Below are positions 53,911-64,000 of a stretch of DNA of 64,000 bases, piece after piece (the first letter of the stretch is position 1; each line of letters begins with the position of its first letter). A program made the translations under genes and the position numbers. The notes beneath the pieces are model-generated. The model did not search any database, was not told the origin of the DNA, and saw nothing but the letters and a program-made list of their open reading frames with translations. The DNA is taken from positions 114,691,501-114,755,500 of the forward strand of contig CM075345.1 of the NCBI GenBank assembly GCA_037693485.1. Reading direction: 5' to 3'. The DNA comes from Kitagawia praeruptora (taxonomy: Eukaryota > Streptophyta > Magnoliopsida > Apiales > Apiaceae).

Positions 53911-54959
53911 GTTTTTTGATTATTTGAGTTTTTAATTTCCTGTTTAATTGATGTTTCTATTTTAAATGTTTATTTTTAATTGATTCCCTTTACTAAGTGA
54001 TAATTGATTGATTGTTATTTGATTGAGGTTTTTGACTAATCAGTATTTTTTAATTGTGTTTAAGATTTTGATTTGATTGGTACTTTGATTAGTTTTAAAT
54101 TTAAATTTATTGAGTTTAAATGACATATCAATTATTGACTTTTAAAATTTCTTAAGTATTTGTACCATTTATGGGTGACCATGATTGATGGTTTTTGTTG
54201 GACCTTTAAGAGGTAATAATGTGCCATTTTGTTGGCTTAAAAATTTGTAAACCAGTTGTTTGTAGGTGTTTTGTCTAACCAAAGGTTTTCCCTTTGGTTG
54301 GGACATTTGTATAGTGTTGAGTTACTTTCGGAGCTCTTATTAAAGTTTATGTCGAACGGATATTGAAAATTGTTTGTTTTTAAATTTCAGGAAAGAGTTT
54401 GCTTTAGCCATGTGGAGAATGGACATATAATGAGGTTCATAGAAGCAAAGCTGTAGGCAAATGATGGTTTAAGGTTGTGTTTCGATGATCTGGGATTTCA
54501 TGGAGGGCACTCTTTTCCCACTTGAGTTTTTTTCCCAAAGGGTTTTGCTCTTGTGGGTTTTTAACGAGGCCCTTCTTTTGTTCCCTTTGTGTCCCTATTG
54601 ATTGGGTTGAAGAGCAGAAATGCAGGTTTTCATAGTGAGCTGGTGACAAATTATGGAAATTTTGGAATTTGGTGACTTGGGTTTTGAGACTTTTGAAGAT
54701 CGACCATGATATATTTTTTGGAGTGTTGGACTTTGTAATTTTTATTTCATTTTTCCTTCTAATTTTTCATTTTTTGTGTATAGTTCTTACCAATCGGGTG
54801 GTCTCTTCTCAGACATTAAAGTTCTATTGTCTAAGCGTCCAGTAACAACTTGCGTGTCGTCTGGTTAGATGATAAACTTTCTTGAATGAAAGAACACCTA
54901 CGAATATTGTATTCGTTGCAATCCATCTATGGAATATATTCCTCCTGACAAAAAAAAAA
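53911..54959 (+). mobile_element. poly-A-tailed retroposon, copy C
   Basis: About 1.05 kb with the family order: TTTGTACCATTTATGG (54158), TGCCATTTTGTTGGCTT (54222), hairpin CTAACCAAAGG/CCTTTGGTTGG (54274-54297), GAGGGCACTCTTTTCCC (54504), TTTTTAACGAGGCCC (54557), TTATTGTCTAAGCGTCC (54823) and a tail of A (54950-54959). Compared with copy 1 of the neighbouring duplication it interrupts the sequence GTCATTYAAT|ATCACCTAGC. I found no clear target-site duplication. Confidence 0.5.
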
Positions 54960-54978
54960 TATCACCTAGCTAAATATA

Positions 54979-55587
54979 GGGAAAATAAATTATTTCATCC
55001 TTAAACTATATGTTGTTTTTGGTTTAGGTCCTTGAACTATATAAAAAAAAAAACTGAATACCTAAACTTTTAAAATTTCTGATTGACATCCTTTCGTCAG
55101 TTTTTGACTAACGGACGTTAGTCAATGATGACGTGGCAATGTCAGAAAAATCGAAATTTCACGGAATGAGGTGAAAATTTAACACTTTAATCTACGAGTG
55201 ATTATAAGAACATGGGTGGTGAAAGTTTTCGATTTCGAATTCACTAACATATCGAAATCTGCACTTTAATTTAAAGAACACAAAAAAAAAACTTACTAAA
55301 ATCTGCAGATTTTCATATGGTAGTGAACTCGAAATTGAAAACTTTCACCACCCGTATTCTTGTAATCAGTCGTAGATTAACATGTCAAATTTTTACTTCA
55401 TTCCGTGAAATTTCGATTTTTCCGACGTTGTCACGTCATCATTGAATAACGTCCGTTAGTCAAATACTGACGGAAAGATGTCAATCAGAAATTTTAAAAG
55501 TTTAGGTATCCATATATTTTTTTTCATAGTTCAGGGATCTAAACCAAAAACATCATATAGTTTAAGGACGAAGTAATTTATTTTCCC
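54979..55587. mobile_element. hairpin MITE, Mutator-type (copy 2)
   Basis: Same ends and same flanking 9 bp CTAAATATA (54970-54978 and 55588-55596) as copy 1 at 45179. As the target site is the same and the similarity continues outside it, the copy arose by duplication of the locus, not by a second insertion. Confidence 0.85.
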
Positions 55588-56107
55588 CTAAATATAATTT
55601 ATCTAGCAAAATTAATCATACAAAAGAGGATTATGTGAAATTATTAATTTAGAAAAATAATTAAAGCGGTATTACTTATTTAAATTTTCAAAATTTTTTC
55701 TTCCAAATTTAACAAATGACTCCAGTTCTATTCATTCCAAATTTGTTTTGATTATAAAAATATTCATTTCCTTTTCACAATTATTAAGATTTTATTTTTA
55801 TCCAACAAAATATATTAACTCTATCAAAATTTTATTAAAATGTAAACTCTGTCAAAAAAAATTTAAGAAAACAAGATATGTTTTCTCAATATGTAAATTC
55901 TATAGAAATTTTAAACAAGATATAACTTTAGAAAATTAAATTGATTAAATAAGTAATTTGTTTTTTTATAGAATCATATTTTATTTCATAACTTTGATAA
56001 AGTAGTACTATATATTTTTTTGTTCTCGTAATGTAAAAGCAAAACAGTCAGTTGAAAGGCCCTTCAAGGTAACAAGAACACAAACCCTGTTCATTCAAAT
56101 CTAGAAA

Positions 56108-57159
56108 ATGGGGTTCATGACTGAACAACAGGCGGATGAATTGGCCAAGGAAATAGAGAAGAAGATTGATGTTGATAAATCTAGGCGTTTTTTTAAACAT
56201 CTTTGTCGACAGGATGAAATCAAGGATCTCGTTATTCCACCAATTAATATGTTTGTACCAGTATTTTAATTGTTTTTATACTCTATAGGGTTACAAATTG
56301 TAAGTACTCATGTTTGCATTGTTACATCTGATTTATTACAGGCCAAAAACTTTGCCAACTCTTATCAGTCTTGCCTATGCCTCTGACTCTGCCTCCACCA
56401 GAGACTCTGCTTCAGCCAGGTATTGTCCCTTTTTTTCTAATGTTTCTGCCGATTATCATCTTCGGTTGATGATGTTTGCTGTGGCCATGCACAGCGAAAT
56501 TTTAAACAATTCCAGTTCCGAAGAATGGTCGAATGTCTACGGTGAGGACGGGCGCTTATGTTTCGATCAAATCCTCTCTTTGTTTCCTCCTTCACCTGAA
56601 TTGACCAAACGTGAGCAGGGTTCATATGAGCAATCTCTTCGTTGTGCTTATTTTGCATTAGCAAGTTACAAGGAGAAGGAGGTGCTTTTCTTTTTCTTCA
56701 CTTTGGCTCGTTTTATTCCTGTGTGTTGTACTAATCCAATTGACTTTGGTTTATCTAATTTTAGGGTGCTGAATTCGAGCTTGTCGCTCCTTTGCTGAGT
56801 CATGCCTTCTACATCTGTGCACCCAAGCCTGACTTTCTTATGCATGCCAACTTTCTTGCTAAGCCTAAAAATAGTGATTCCTCTCCGGACCTCTTTTTTG
56901 CCGAGCTGGTGGCATGTGGTCCTGCAGCTGATCAAGTCCTCAGGTGTTATATCTTGACTCCTCGGCTCCGTTGTTCTTTACCAGGTAGAATTTTGTGCAC
57001 TGCACAACAAGATTACCAGTAGATTTTACATTTTTTGTGAATTTAGTTGTTTATTTTTTGTTTCTTCTTGCAGTTTCTCTGACTTCTGATTTTGTGTACA
57101 TTTGGCATCCTGAAGAAGTAGACTGTGAGTCATGCAGTAATCCTAGGTCATATATTTGA
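56108..57159 (+). CDS. four-exon protein of unknown function, possibly DUF3615-like (262 aa)
   Basis: Exons by GT-AG rules are 56108-56250, 56342-56681, 56765-56984 and 57074-57159; they join in phase to 262 codons plus TGA. The protein starts MGFMTEQQADELAKEIEKKI, has a Ser-rich stretch (YASDSASTRDSASARY), a helical middle (RLMMFAVAMHSEILNN), then FYICAPKPDFLMHANFLAK and LFFAELVACG, and ends with a Cys pair (VDCESCSN). The NFLAK...LFFAE wording resembles the plant DUF3615 family, of unknown function; I hold this loosely. It is the intact copy of the locus at 46307. The hairpin MITE lies about 520 bp upstream and could influence its expression. A LINE fragment begins right after its stop codon. 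Confidence 0.6.
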
Positions 57160-57189
57160 TAATTTTCCTTGCTTGTGTTTTAGAATGAA

Positions 57190-58250
57190 TATTTTTTTTT
57201 TTGTTTGAAAACAAATGCCAAAGCTTCTATTGAATATCAAAGAGGAAGGCATAGATAACCATTCCTTACAATCATATATGGAAGTAGCTTCTCTCGCAAG
57301 AGTGTGAGCCGCTATATTCGCTGATCTCCTAACAAAATAAACACTATAGGACCTAAAGTCCTTAACAATAGCTAAACAATCTACAATGACTGATCCAAAG
57401 TACGATCGGTCATCTTCATTCTTTCTTCTAAAAAGCCTGCACAACTGTGAAAGCATCAAGCTCTATACATACACTACTAACCCCATGCCTTTTCAACCAC
57501 GAGAGGGCTTCTCGAAAATGACCACCAAACCCTGCTACAAACGTTCCGGAGCTATCTCGTATCAGGCATCCGAAAGAACTATAATTCCGATCTTCATATG
57601 TAGCGGCATCCACATTACTGGTCATCCATCCAATTGGAGCTTTTTGCCAGATTATACTTCCTTCTAGACTATTTGCTATACGCATAGCAGTTGTTTTATT
57701 CTGAGCTTGTTGCCACTGAAAAAGTATTTTGCTTGTTTAACTACCATTGCTGGAGTTTGGAACTGATTTCTCCAGACCACTGCATTTCTGTGTACCCAGA
57801 CGCCCCACGCCGTAACACACAGAAGGCCAAGTTCCTGAAGTGAGAGCGACTGGAAAACATTTTTGAACCACTGGAAAACATTTTTGAACCACTGGAAAAC
57901 ATTTTTGAACCACTGGCTAATTGGTCTCCCCTCATTGATATGAACATTAAGGTGCATTTCTTCCCAGCACCTTTGATTAAAGGGACAATGATACAGAACA
58001 TGGTCAAGATTTTCCTCTGCCCTTCTGCATACTGAGCACAAAGACACAACTTCCACCTTTCTTTCTTGCAGATTACTCAGAGTTGCTAAGCTCGCCACAT
58101 AAAATTTTTAACTTTAGGAGGCACCATCTTGATCGTATGATTTGCATAACACCCTATAACCACTTTTGACTGTGTACGTACCTTAGCATCTGCCACCCAC
58201 AACCAAGAATCTGTTTCATTTCTCAAACTCAGGGGCATTGCTATTACTTG
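57190..58250 (-). pseudogene. 5'-truncated LINE, zf-RVT and RNase H part
   Basis: Read on the minus strand, from about 58250 down it holds VPPKVKNFMWRA, a zf-RVT region (CSVCRRAEENLDHVLYHCPF), then an RNase H-like domain of the plant LINE type (NVDAATYEDRNYSSFGCLIR, ELDAFTVVQAF, RRSANIAAHTLAREA) and a poly-A tail (T-run 57191-57202). Stops and shifts interrupt it. Inside the zf-RVT region a 21-bp unit is present three times (57850-57912), giving three QWFKNVF repeats. It is a different LINE lineage from the one at 47529, which shows no RNase H domain. Confidence 0.8.
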
Positions 58251-59822
58251 AGTTTTGTTTTGTTAAGTATAACCTAGATTCTTTGCGATATTTTTTAGGG
58301 AAAGTTTTTATCAAATAAAATTTATAGGAGTATTAGTATTAAAAAAAATTGTCAGGATATTAGTGTTAAATTAAAATTATAAAAAAATACATAATAAATT
58401 CGTATTCAGTTTTAAAACACAAGAGATTAAATCATGATATGCATCAAAGTTAAAAGTTGTTAACAGCAAGTTGCTTTTATAACAAAAATTAACATTTTAG
58501 AGTGATTTGTTAAATTTTGTCAACTCTGAAAGTTGCTCCAAGAAAAAGCTCATTCCCTTGCAACATCCAACTTGAAGTCTCCTTCCTGGTTGGTGTTTCT
58601 GTACTTCAACAAATTCCATGTTGTAATTCAGATTCATAGTGTAAACTAGTTTACATAAGGAATTTGCATTAAATAATGTGAAGGCTACGCTCATCTATGT
58701 GTCGATTAATCATGCGTAGGAGGCATATGCCTTGGTGGTTCTTCTCCATATGCACTGGTAGTACTTCTCCAGTTTAGCGATCTAATCAGCTAAAAATGTC
58801 TTTAGAAACAAGATTTAGTATTTTAACTACCAAAAGTACGTTAAACCTGTACAATGTTATGTCTCCCTGTATGTTGATTTATGATTTGGCTCATTCCTCC
58901 TCGCATTCAGAATACTTATCAAACCATACAGGACTTGTAATATATTTGCGTTGATTCAAATTCAGCTCGATACATTTCAGATTTTTGTACTAGCACATCT
59001 TGCAATAAAATAACTTATATACAGCATAAAATCAATTACCTGTGCTAGTCACTGTAGCCAGTACTAGGTTATAAGAAAAAGAAAAACTATTTTCACAGAA
59101 ACACAATAAGTAATCACAGAATGACATGCACTAATTATATGTGATAACCAAGCAAAATAAAGCATGTAATCTAGATTTTACATATGCTGATTCTTTATTT
59201 ATAAGAAATCTTCAAAGTAGAGCTACCTACTGGCTAGGTGGTGCTACAAAGCTTTTAACAGAAGTGAACTTAATAGTAAGGTACATCCCTCCCATATAAA
59301 GCAACATCGCATTTTCGCCCCAAACTTATCCATCATGAAATTGAGACTTGAATCCGGGCTTGGCTCACTGAAAGCTTGATTCCATAGTGTTGCAAAGTTA
59401 TCCCAAAAACTCCAGCCCCTTTGTATGCAATGCATTGCACGGTAGATTCCACCAGTGGTTTTCGCGGTTACATCTACATAATGTAGTTCCCTCATTGTAA
59501 CCCTTCCGGGTAGCACTCATACCTTCATCCGCACTAGTGAGAAAAGGAAGACGAATCCGCGAGAATGGGATTGATGCTAAACTAAGGAATCCCCTAGTTC
59601 ATTGTTGCTGACTAATTGCTTTGAGTTTTTACTGTACAATCCGCAAACTGCAGATCGCGCTGATCGATACGTACTGAAACCACTAAAATTTGATAGCCGA
59701 ATGTAATCATGATTGAGCATTATACTGGACCATGTAATTCAAAATTTGAAGGGCTGTTACTACTCAAGCAGGTCATACTCACCGTTGGCATTCACCCCTG
59801 CCAGATATTTCTAGTCATTAGC
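58251..59822. other. gene-poor stretch
   Basis: No convincing gene or element end is seen. A 90-codon frame on the minus strand (59244-59516; MRELHYVDVT and RGWSFWDNFATLWNQAF) has protein-like composition and could be a relic exon, but I do not recognise it. Confidence 0.4.
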
Positions 59823-60041
59823 CCGTTTGGCAAAACTTTTTTTAAGAACTTATGGACTTATTTTCGGCTGAAAATTTTATATTTTGATAATTTTTTTTTA
59901 TACAAGTATTTAATGTATGCTTGAGATTCAATAAGTTGAAAAAATAAGTTGAAAATAAGTTGGAATGTTAGGAATCTCTAACTTTATCTTAAAATAAGTT
60001 GACTTATTCTGAAAAAAAATTCCCCCAAACACCCCCAACAT
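59823..60041. mobile_element. possible hAT-type MITE
   Basis: The stretch runs from GCCCGTTTGGCAAAAC to CCCCCAAACACCCCC, with AATAAGTTGA words repeated inside. GTTTGG/CCAAAC-type weak inverted ends are common in plant hAT MITEs. No clean 8-bp duplication was found. Confidence 0.35.
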
Positions 60042-60114
60042 AAGAATTTAAACAGTGCCACTCATCCTTCAAATTCATTGTCTTATGTTTACTTTTTACT
60101 TTTTACGGTACATA

Positions 60115-60335
60115 CACTACACCAAATATGGCTTATTGCAACACCGATATGTATAAGTGTTACACAAAGTATTACAATAGACACAAAACTTGGTAGTCTA
60201 TTGCAATATTTTATAAAATGTTGCAAGAAATACCAAAAGTGTTGCAAGCAAAATGAAAATTTTGAAATTTTATAACAATTGCAACACTTTTCAAAAAGCG
60301 TTACAATACAGATCCAATATTGCAACACTTTGGGT
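60115..60335 (+). repeat. subterminal repeats of the second CACTA element
   Basis: TTGCAACAC, GTTGCAA and variants (GTGTTACAC, GCGTTACAA) recur about every 20-40 bp in both orientations. They are the likely binding sites of the element's own protein. Confidence 0.7.
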
Positions 60336-60455
60336 CAACTTGACCGAAATTATGAGCGGGATTTCTAATTTTTTGTTCGCGGGCTTGCCAAAATTTTTTC
60401 GTGCCAAAAATATTATTACATAGAAATAATGTTTTATTACACAAAACACGAAACC

Positions 60456-60735
60456 TCACTCTCTCATCTCTCTCTCACAGACCTTATTCTCAGATCTCAC
60501 TCATCTCTCTCGACCTCACTCTCGACCTCTCCTCTCTCGACCATGTCTCCCTCTCTCATCTCTCACACTCATCTCTCTCACTAATCTCTCACACCTCTCT
60601 CCCTCACTTTCTCAGATCTCACTCATCTCTCTCGACCTCACTCTCGACCTCACCTCTCTCGACCATCTCTCCCTCTCTCATCTCTCTCACTCATCTCTCT
60701 CACTAATCTCTTACACCTCTCTCAAGCCCCTAATT
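60456..60735 (+). repeat. CT-rich imperfect tandem repeat
   Basis: A segment of about 120 bp built of CTCTCTCGACCTCACTCTCG and CATCTCTCTCACTAATCTC occurs twice (about 60490-60608 and 60610-60722). It lies in the presumed 5' UTR or promoter of the transposase gene. Confidence 0.75.
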
Positions 60736-61467
60736 CAAACCGTAAAACCCCAAATCGATTAGATCTAGAAAAGTTGGAGTGGACTGTGGAGATTCAATTA
60801 GAACTTTAATTCAAGGTAAATTACCCATATTTTTTCGATTATGTTAGATTATACATGGATATATGTGTATGCATGTGAAAATCTTTGGATTATATGTTTA
60901 ATTTTATATGTTCATAATTTTTGTGCGATTAAACTAGTATTATATGTTGATAATTTGTTCAATTTGTGTATGTGAGCTAGTACGTCTTCTTTATATGTTA
61001 ATTAACACCATTCAGTTTTTATATGTTAACTTTTTGGTAATTGTTTGTTAATTTGACATGATTTTATGTCAATTTTTGTATGTTGCATCCCTTGTCAGTT
61101 TTATATGCTTATAATTTCTGATTTGGCTGTTTGATTCTGATCTTCTTTGAGGTATTTTGTTACCAGCAGAGTAATTTATACTAGATAATGCTTATTGAGT
61201 ACACGGTATGCTTATAATCTTTGGTTTTTATGAGCTTAGTTTAATGGCAGAACTAATTTTATATTGTCGAGAATTGTCCACTCACCCTCTGTACTCTTTT
61301 AGTCAGATGTAAACATATACCGATAGTCTTATTTTTTAAGGGGTCAAAATACATGTGGAATTGGTAAAAATTAGTGCTTTGTTCAGTAGAGAGTGCGAAT
61401 TTACTGAGATTTCTTAGGTATGTTCTTTTTTGATGTATTGTGTTTTTTGTTTGAAAACATTTATGTA

Positions 61468-64000
61468 GAGAATGGATCTTGAATGAGAGAAATGGATCAC
61501 TTCCGAAATATAGTGATAAATATAGGAAGGGGGTGGAAGATTTTGTTACGAACGCATTCGCTAGATATGCCGTAGGCAATGAGTTGATGTGCCCCTGTAA
61601 AATATGTAGTAACGTATTCTGGAGTGGTGCCAAGGGTATAATTGAGCATCTCATATGCAATGGCCCTTGTGCCCATTCCGCTGAATGGATTTACGAGGTG
61701 TCAAACCTTAAGATAGACAGCGTTGTAGATGAGATGGATACTGATATAGGTATGGGTTTAGGAGATGATTTCGAGGCGATGAAATCTGATGCATATGGGG
61801 GTAATAATGCTACTGAATATGGAGGTAGAAAGGGAATGAATGATGATGCAAGGAATGTTTTTGGGAAAGTTAAGGAGGGTGGGCAGCCTTTATATCCCGA
61901 GTGTAAAAATTTTACTCAACTAAGTTTCATAGTTAGGCTTTACCAGCTAAAGTGCATCCATGGATTTAGCGAGTCGGCATTTAGCGATTTGCTTGAGTTG
62001 ATAAAGGAGGTTTTTCCCAATGTAAATCTCCCGTCATCTTTTAATGTAGCCAAGTGTATGATTAAAGAATTAGGTTTAGATTACCAAAAGATACATGCAT
62101 GTCCAAATGACTGCATGTTATTTTGGGCTGAAAATGAGGGCCTGGATACTTGTAAAAAGTGTGGAACCTCAAGATGGAAAGTAGTTGAAGATAAGAATAA
62201 ACCTAATGCAAACACAAATTTGTCGAACGAAACTAAATTCCCAGCAAAAGTGATGAGATGTTTTCCTTTAAAGCCAAGGCTGCAAAGAATGTTCTTGACT
62301 TCTGATTTCTCGAAGTCAATGACCTGGCATGCTTTAGCACGAAAGAAGGATGGCAAGTTGAGGCATCCGGCTGATGGGCAGGGTTGGAAGTCAATGGATA
62401 CAAAGTATCCTAAATTCGCGGGGGAAATTAGAAATGTTAGATTAGGTTTAGCTGCGGACGGATTCAATCCTTATCGAGCAATGAATATTTCTCACAGCAC
62501 CTGGCTAGTTGTGTTAGTAAATTACAATCTGCCCCCCTGGTTAATCATGAAACAGGAAAACCTACTTCTTTCAACTTTAATCCCTGGCCCTATTTATCCG
62601 GGTAACGAAATCGACGTGTATATGCAACCATTAATTGGGGAGTTGAAGGAATTATGGGATGTTGGGATAGAAACTTATGATGCAAGGGTGGACAACACAT
62701 TTAAGCTACACGCTAGCCTCTTATGGACGATAAGTGATTACCAGCCAAAGTCACAAATGCAGCCACATGTAATTGTGCGACCAAGAACAAAATATTTTGA
62801 AGGTAACATAACATCCATTATTTTCTGTTATTACTTAACATATAGGTAGTGATGTTAATATGTTTTTACATCCAATTTCACCAACAGCTTTACAAGCAAA
62901 GCGTAAATTTGTGACAATCGATGGGCTGAAGAAGCAGAGGGGCAATCGTCGATCTACTCGTGGAAAGGCAGCTACTGATCAACCTGAAACTGAGGCTGGA
63001 CAAGTTGTTCCAAAGGTTAAATAATATCTACTGTTAAGTTGCTCAATTAAATATGCCTTGGGTCAAATTTGATATTTTTGTACATATTCTTTACAAATTT
63101 TAGGTAACGGATTATGAAAAGAATAGGATGTTGAAGGTTGCAGAAAATCAAAGAAAAGTTTATGAGTTGGGATTAAAACAGCTTGCTTCCGGTTTAAATG
63201 TGAACAATGTTGAGGAAAAGGTTCAAGCGGACGATGAGCCAGAATTTGATAGAGAGTACGTTCCTGGACATGACAGTTTGTCCGAGGCTGAAAAAGAAGA
63301 CGAAGAGATCGTGGCGAAACAAGTTGCTCAAAAGCAAAAAAAGGGGAAGAAGGTGACCAATCCTGTCTCAAGGCCGAACACACGATCAAGGACCACAGCT
63401 CCTTTATCTACACAGGTACATGATGTTAAGTTCATATATATTAATAACTGTTTAGTAATTCATATGTTGGTTTAGCAATTCTTTGTTGCATTAGGATGAT
63501 AAAGCTTATGCCAACTACAACTTCTTGTGTAAATGCAGGCCTTGAGTATGCAGTCTGAACCAGCTAAACATTCATCCCCTGTCATTTATGAGAATTTACC
63601 ACCTCCTCCTCCATTGACTAAAGATTTACCACAAGGCTTACCATTATTACAATCGGTGCCTGCAAAAAGATATACCAATCAAGGAATTGGTTCAATGGAA
63701 GCTTACATGTTGATGAAAGATCGTCAAAAGACCCTTGAAAAAGAAAAAAACAAAGTGGATGATGGTGGTCAGACATCTCATTCAGAAACTCATGAAGAAA
63801 TAGTTAAAACTTCAACAGGTAATTGTAGGTTTTCTCGATACATTCTTTAATCAGATTTTGTGTTGAATTAGTACTTAAGTGTTTTGTACCACTTTTAGGT
63901 GCACCGAAAGGCAACAAACGTAGAGGACCTACGCGAATGAATAATGTTTACACAAGGAGGCCTGATGAAAAGAAGGTTATTAAGTTGAATTGTGAGTTCC
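61468..64000 (+). CDS. truncated tnp2-type transposase spliced to a Transposase_24-type region (partial)
   Basis: Exons by splice signals: about 61468-62802, 62888-63015, 63104-63415, 63539-63818 and 63899 to the window end, all joining in frame. The first exon has the transposase-associated domain (SDKYRKGVEDFVTNAF, CPCKICSNV) and the start of the tnp2 transposase (LDYQKIHACPNDCMLFW, LGLAADGFNPYRAMNIS, PPWLIMKQENLLLSTLIPGP, LHASLLWTISDY). It stops there: the later catalytic part is missing, and the next exons carry a charged linker, a Pro-rich stretch and KRRGPTRMNNVYTRR, the N-terminal signature of the Transposase_24 (Ptta/En/Spm) family. No in-frame ATG is seen before TGG at 61473, so the start is uncertain or lost. 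An internal deletion probably fused two En/Spm genes. Confidence 0.7.

Larger units (their letters stand above)
60115..64000 (+). mobile_element. second CACTA (En/Spm) element, 5' part, runs past the window
   Basis: It starts CACTACACCAAATATGG at 60115, preceded by ATA (the possible duplication, not testable here). The first 220 bp hold repeated TTGCAACACTTT and its complement. A transposase-type gene starts near 61470. Terminal sequence and subterminal motif differ from those of the 4300-11315 element, so it is another family. Confidence 0.82.

Noticed and set aside
59244..59516. 90-codon minus-strand ORF as a gene
   Set aside because: Composition is protein-like but no family, splice context or conserved motif could be named.
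60115..60335. tRNA or SINE-like repeat at the start of the second CACTA
   Set aside because: The CACTAC end, the clustered TTGCAACA words and the downstream En/Spm gene explain it better.

Overview
The window is nuclear DNA of a flowering plant, almost certainly a eudicot. It is AT-rich, with GT-AG introns and no bacterial gene order. It is filled by plant-type transposable elements: SIRE-like Copia, tRNA-Asp-primed LTR elements, En/Spm CACTA, PIF/Harbinger, Mutator-type MITEs and L1-type LINEs. The species cannot be told from the sequence. No organelle sequence, RNA gene or CRISPR array was seen. All functional calls come from reading motifs by eye; no database search was possible.

Region 1-12.5 kb: the 3' part of a large LTR element (1-2935), a Tourist-like MITE (3656-4040, TSD TAA), then a 7-kb non-autonomous CACTA element (4300-11315, TSD CGC). 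The CACTA carries nine 174-bp tandem repeats and pieces of three unrelated host genes: isopropylmalate isomerase large subunit, an A-type cyclin and splicing factor SF3B2. A broken tail-anchored coiled-coil gene follows at 12238-12547.

Region 15.0-27.2 kb: one non-autonomous LTR retroelement in tandem form, LTR-internal-LTR-internal-LTR. All three LTRs are 1572 bp and one 5-bp TSD (ATGAA) flanks the whole array. Each internal region has one Gag-like 336-residue ORF and no pol. The array sits at the start of a decayed PIF/Harbinger element (MYB-like ORF1 at 27172-28062; transposase at 28390-29617 and 44642-44862).

Region 28-45 kb: the PIF transposase is split by nested insertions: a Mutator-type MITE (28997-29544, 9-bp TSD), a poly-A-tailed retroposon on the minus strand (29638-44577, 17-bp TSD) and, inside that, a complete young Copia element on the minus strand (30927-43638, 600-bp LTRs, TSD AAGAC). 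The Copia has gag, pol and a large third ORF in the env-like position, split by a 58-bp tandem duplication.

Region 45-58 kb: two copies of a small intron-containing gene with a perhaps DUF3615-like C-terminus. Copy 1 (46307) is broken; copy 2 (56108-57159) is intact. Both carry the same upstream hairpin MITE. Between them lie two poly-A-tailed retroposons of the family seen at 29.6 kb, and an almost complete L1-type LINE (47529-53318). A 5'-truncated LINE lies on the minus strand at 57190-58250.

Region 58-64 kb: a gene-poor stretch, a possible hAT-type MITE, then the 5' part of a second CACTA element (60115 to the window end). Its tnp2-type transposase is cut short and spliced into a Transposase_24-type ORF.

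The only complete reading frames that look like real genes are the two Gag-like ORFs, the Copia gag and pol, LINE ORF1 and the four-exon gene at 56108. The rest is a record of nested insertion whose order can be read from the target-site duplications.
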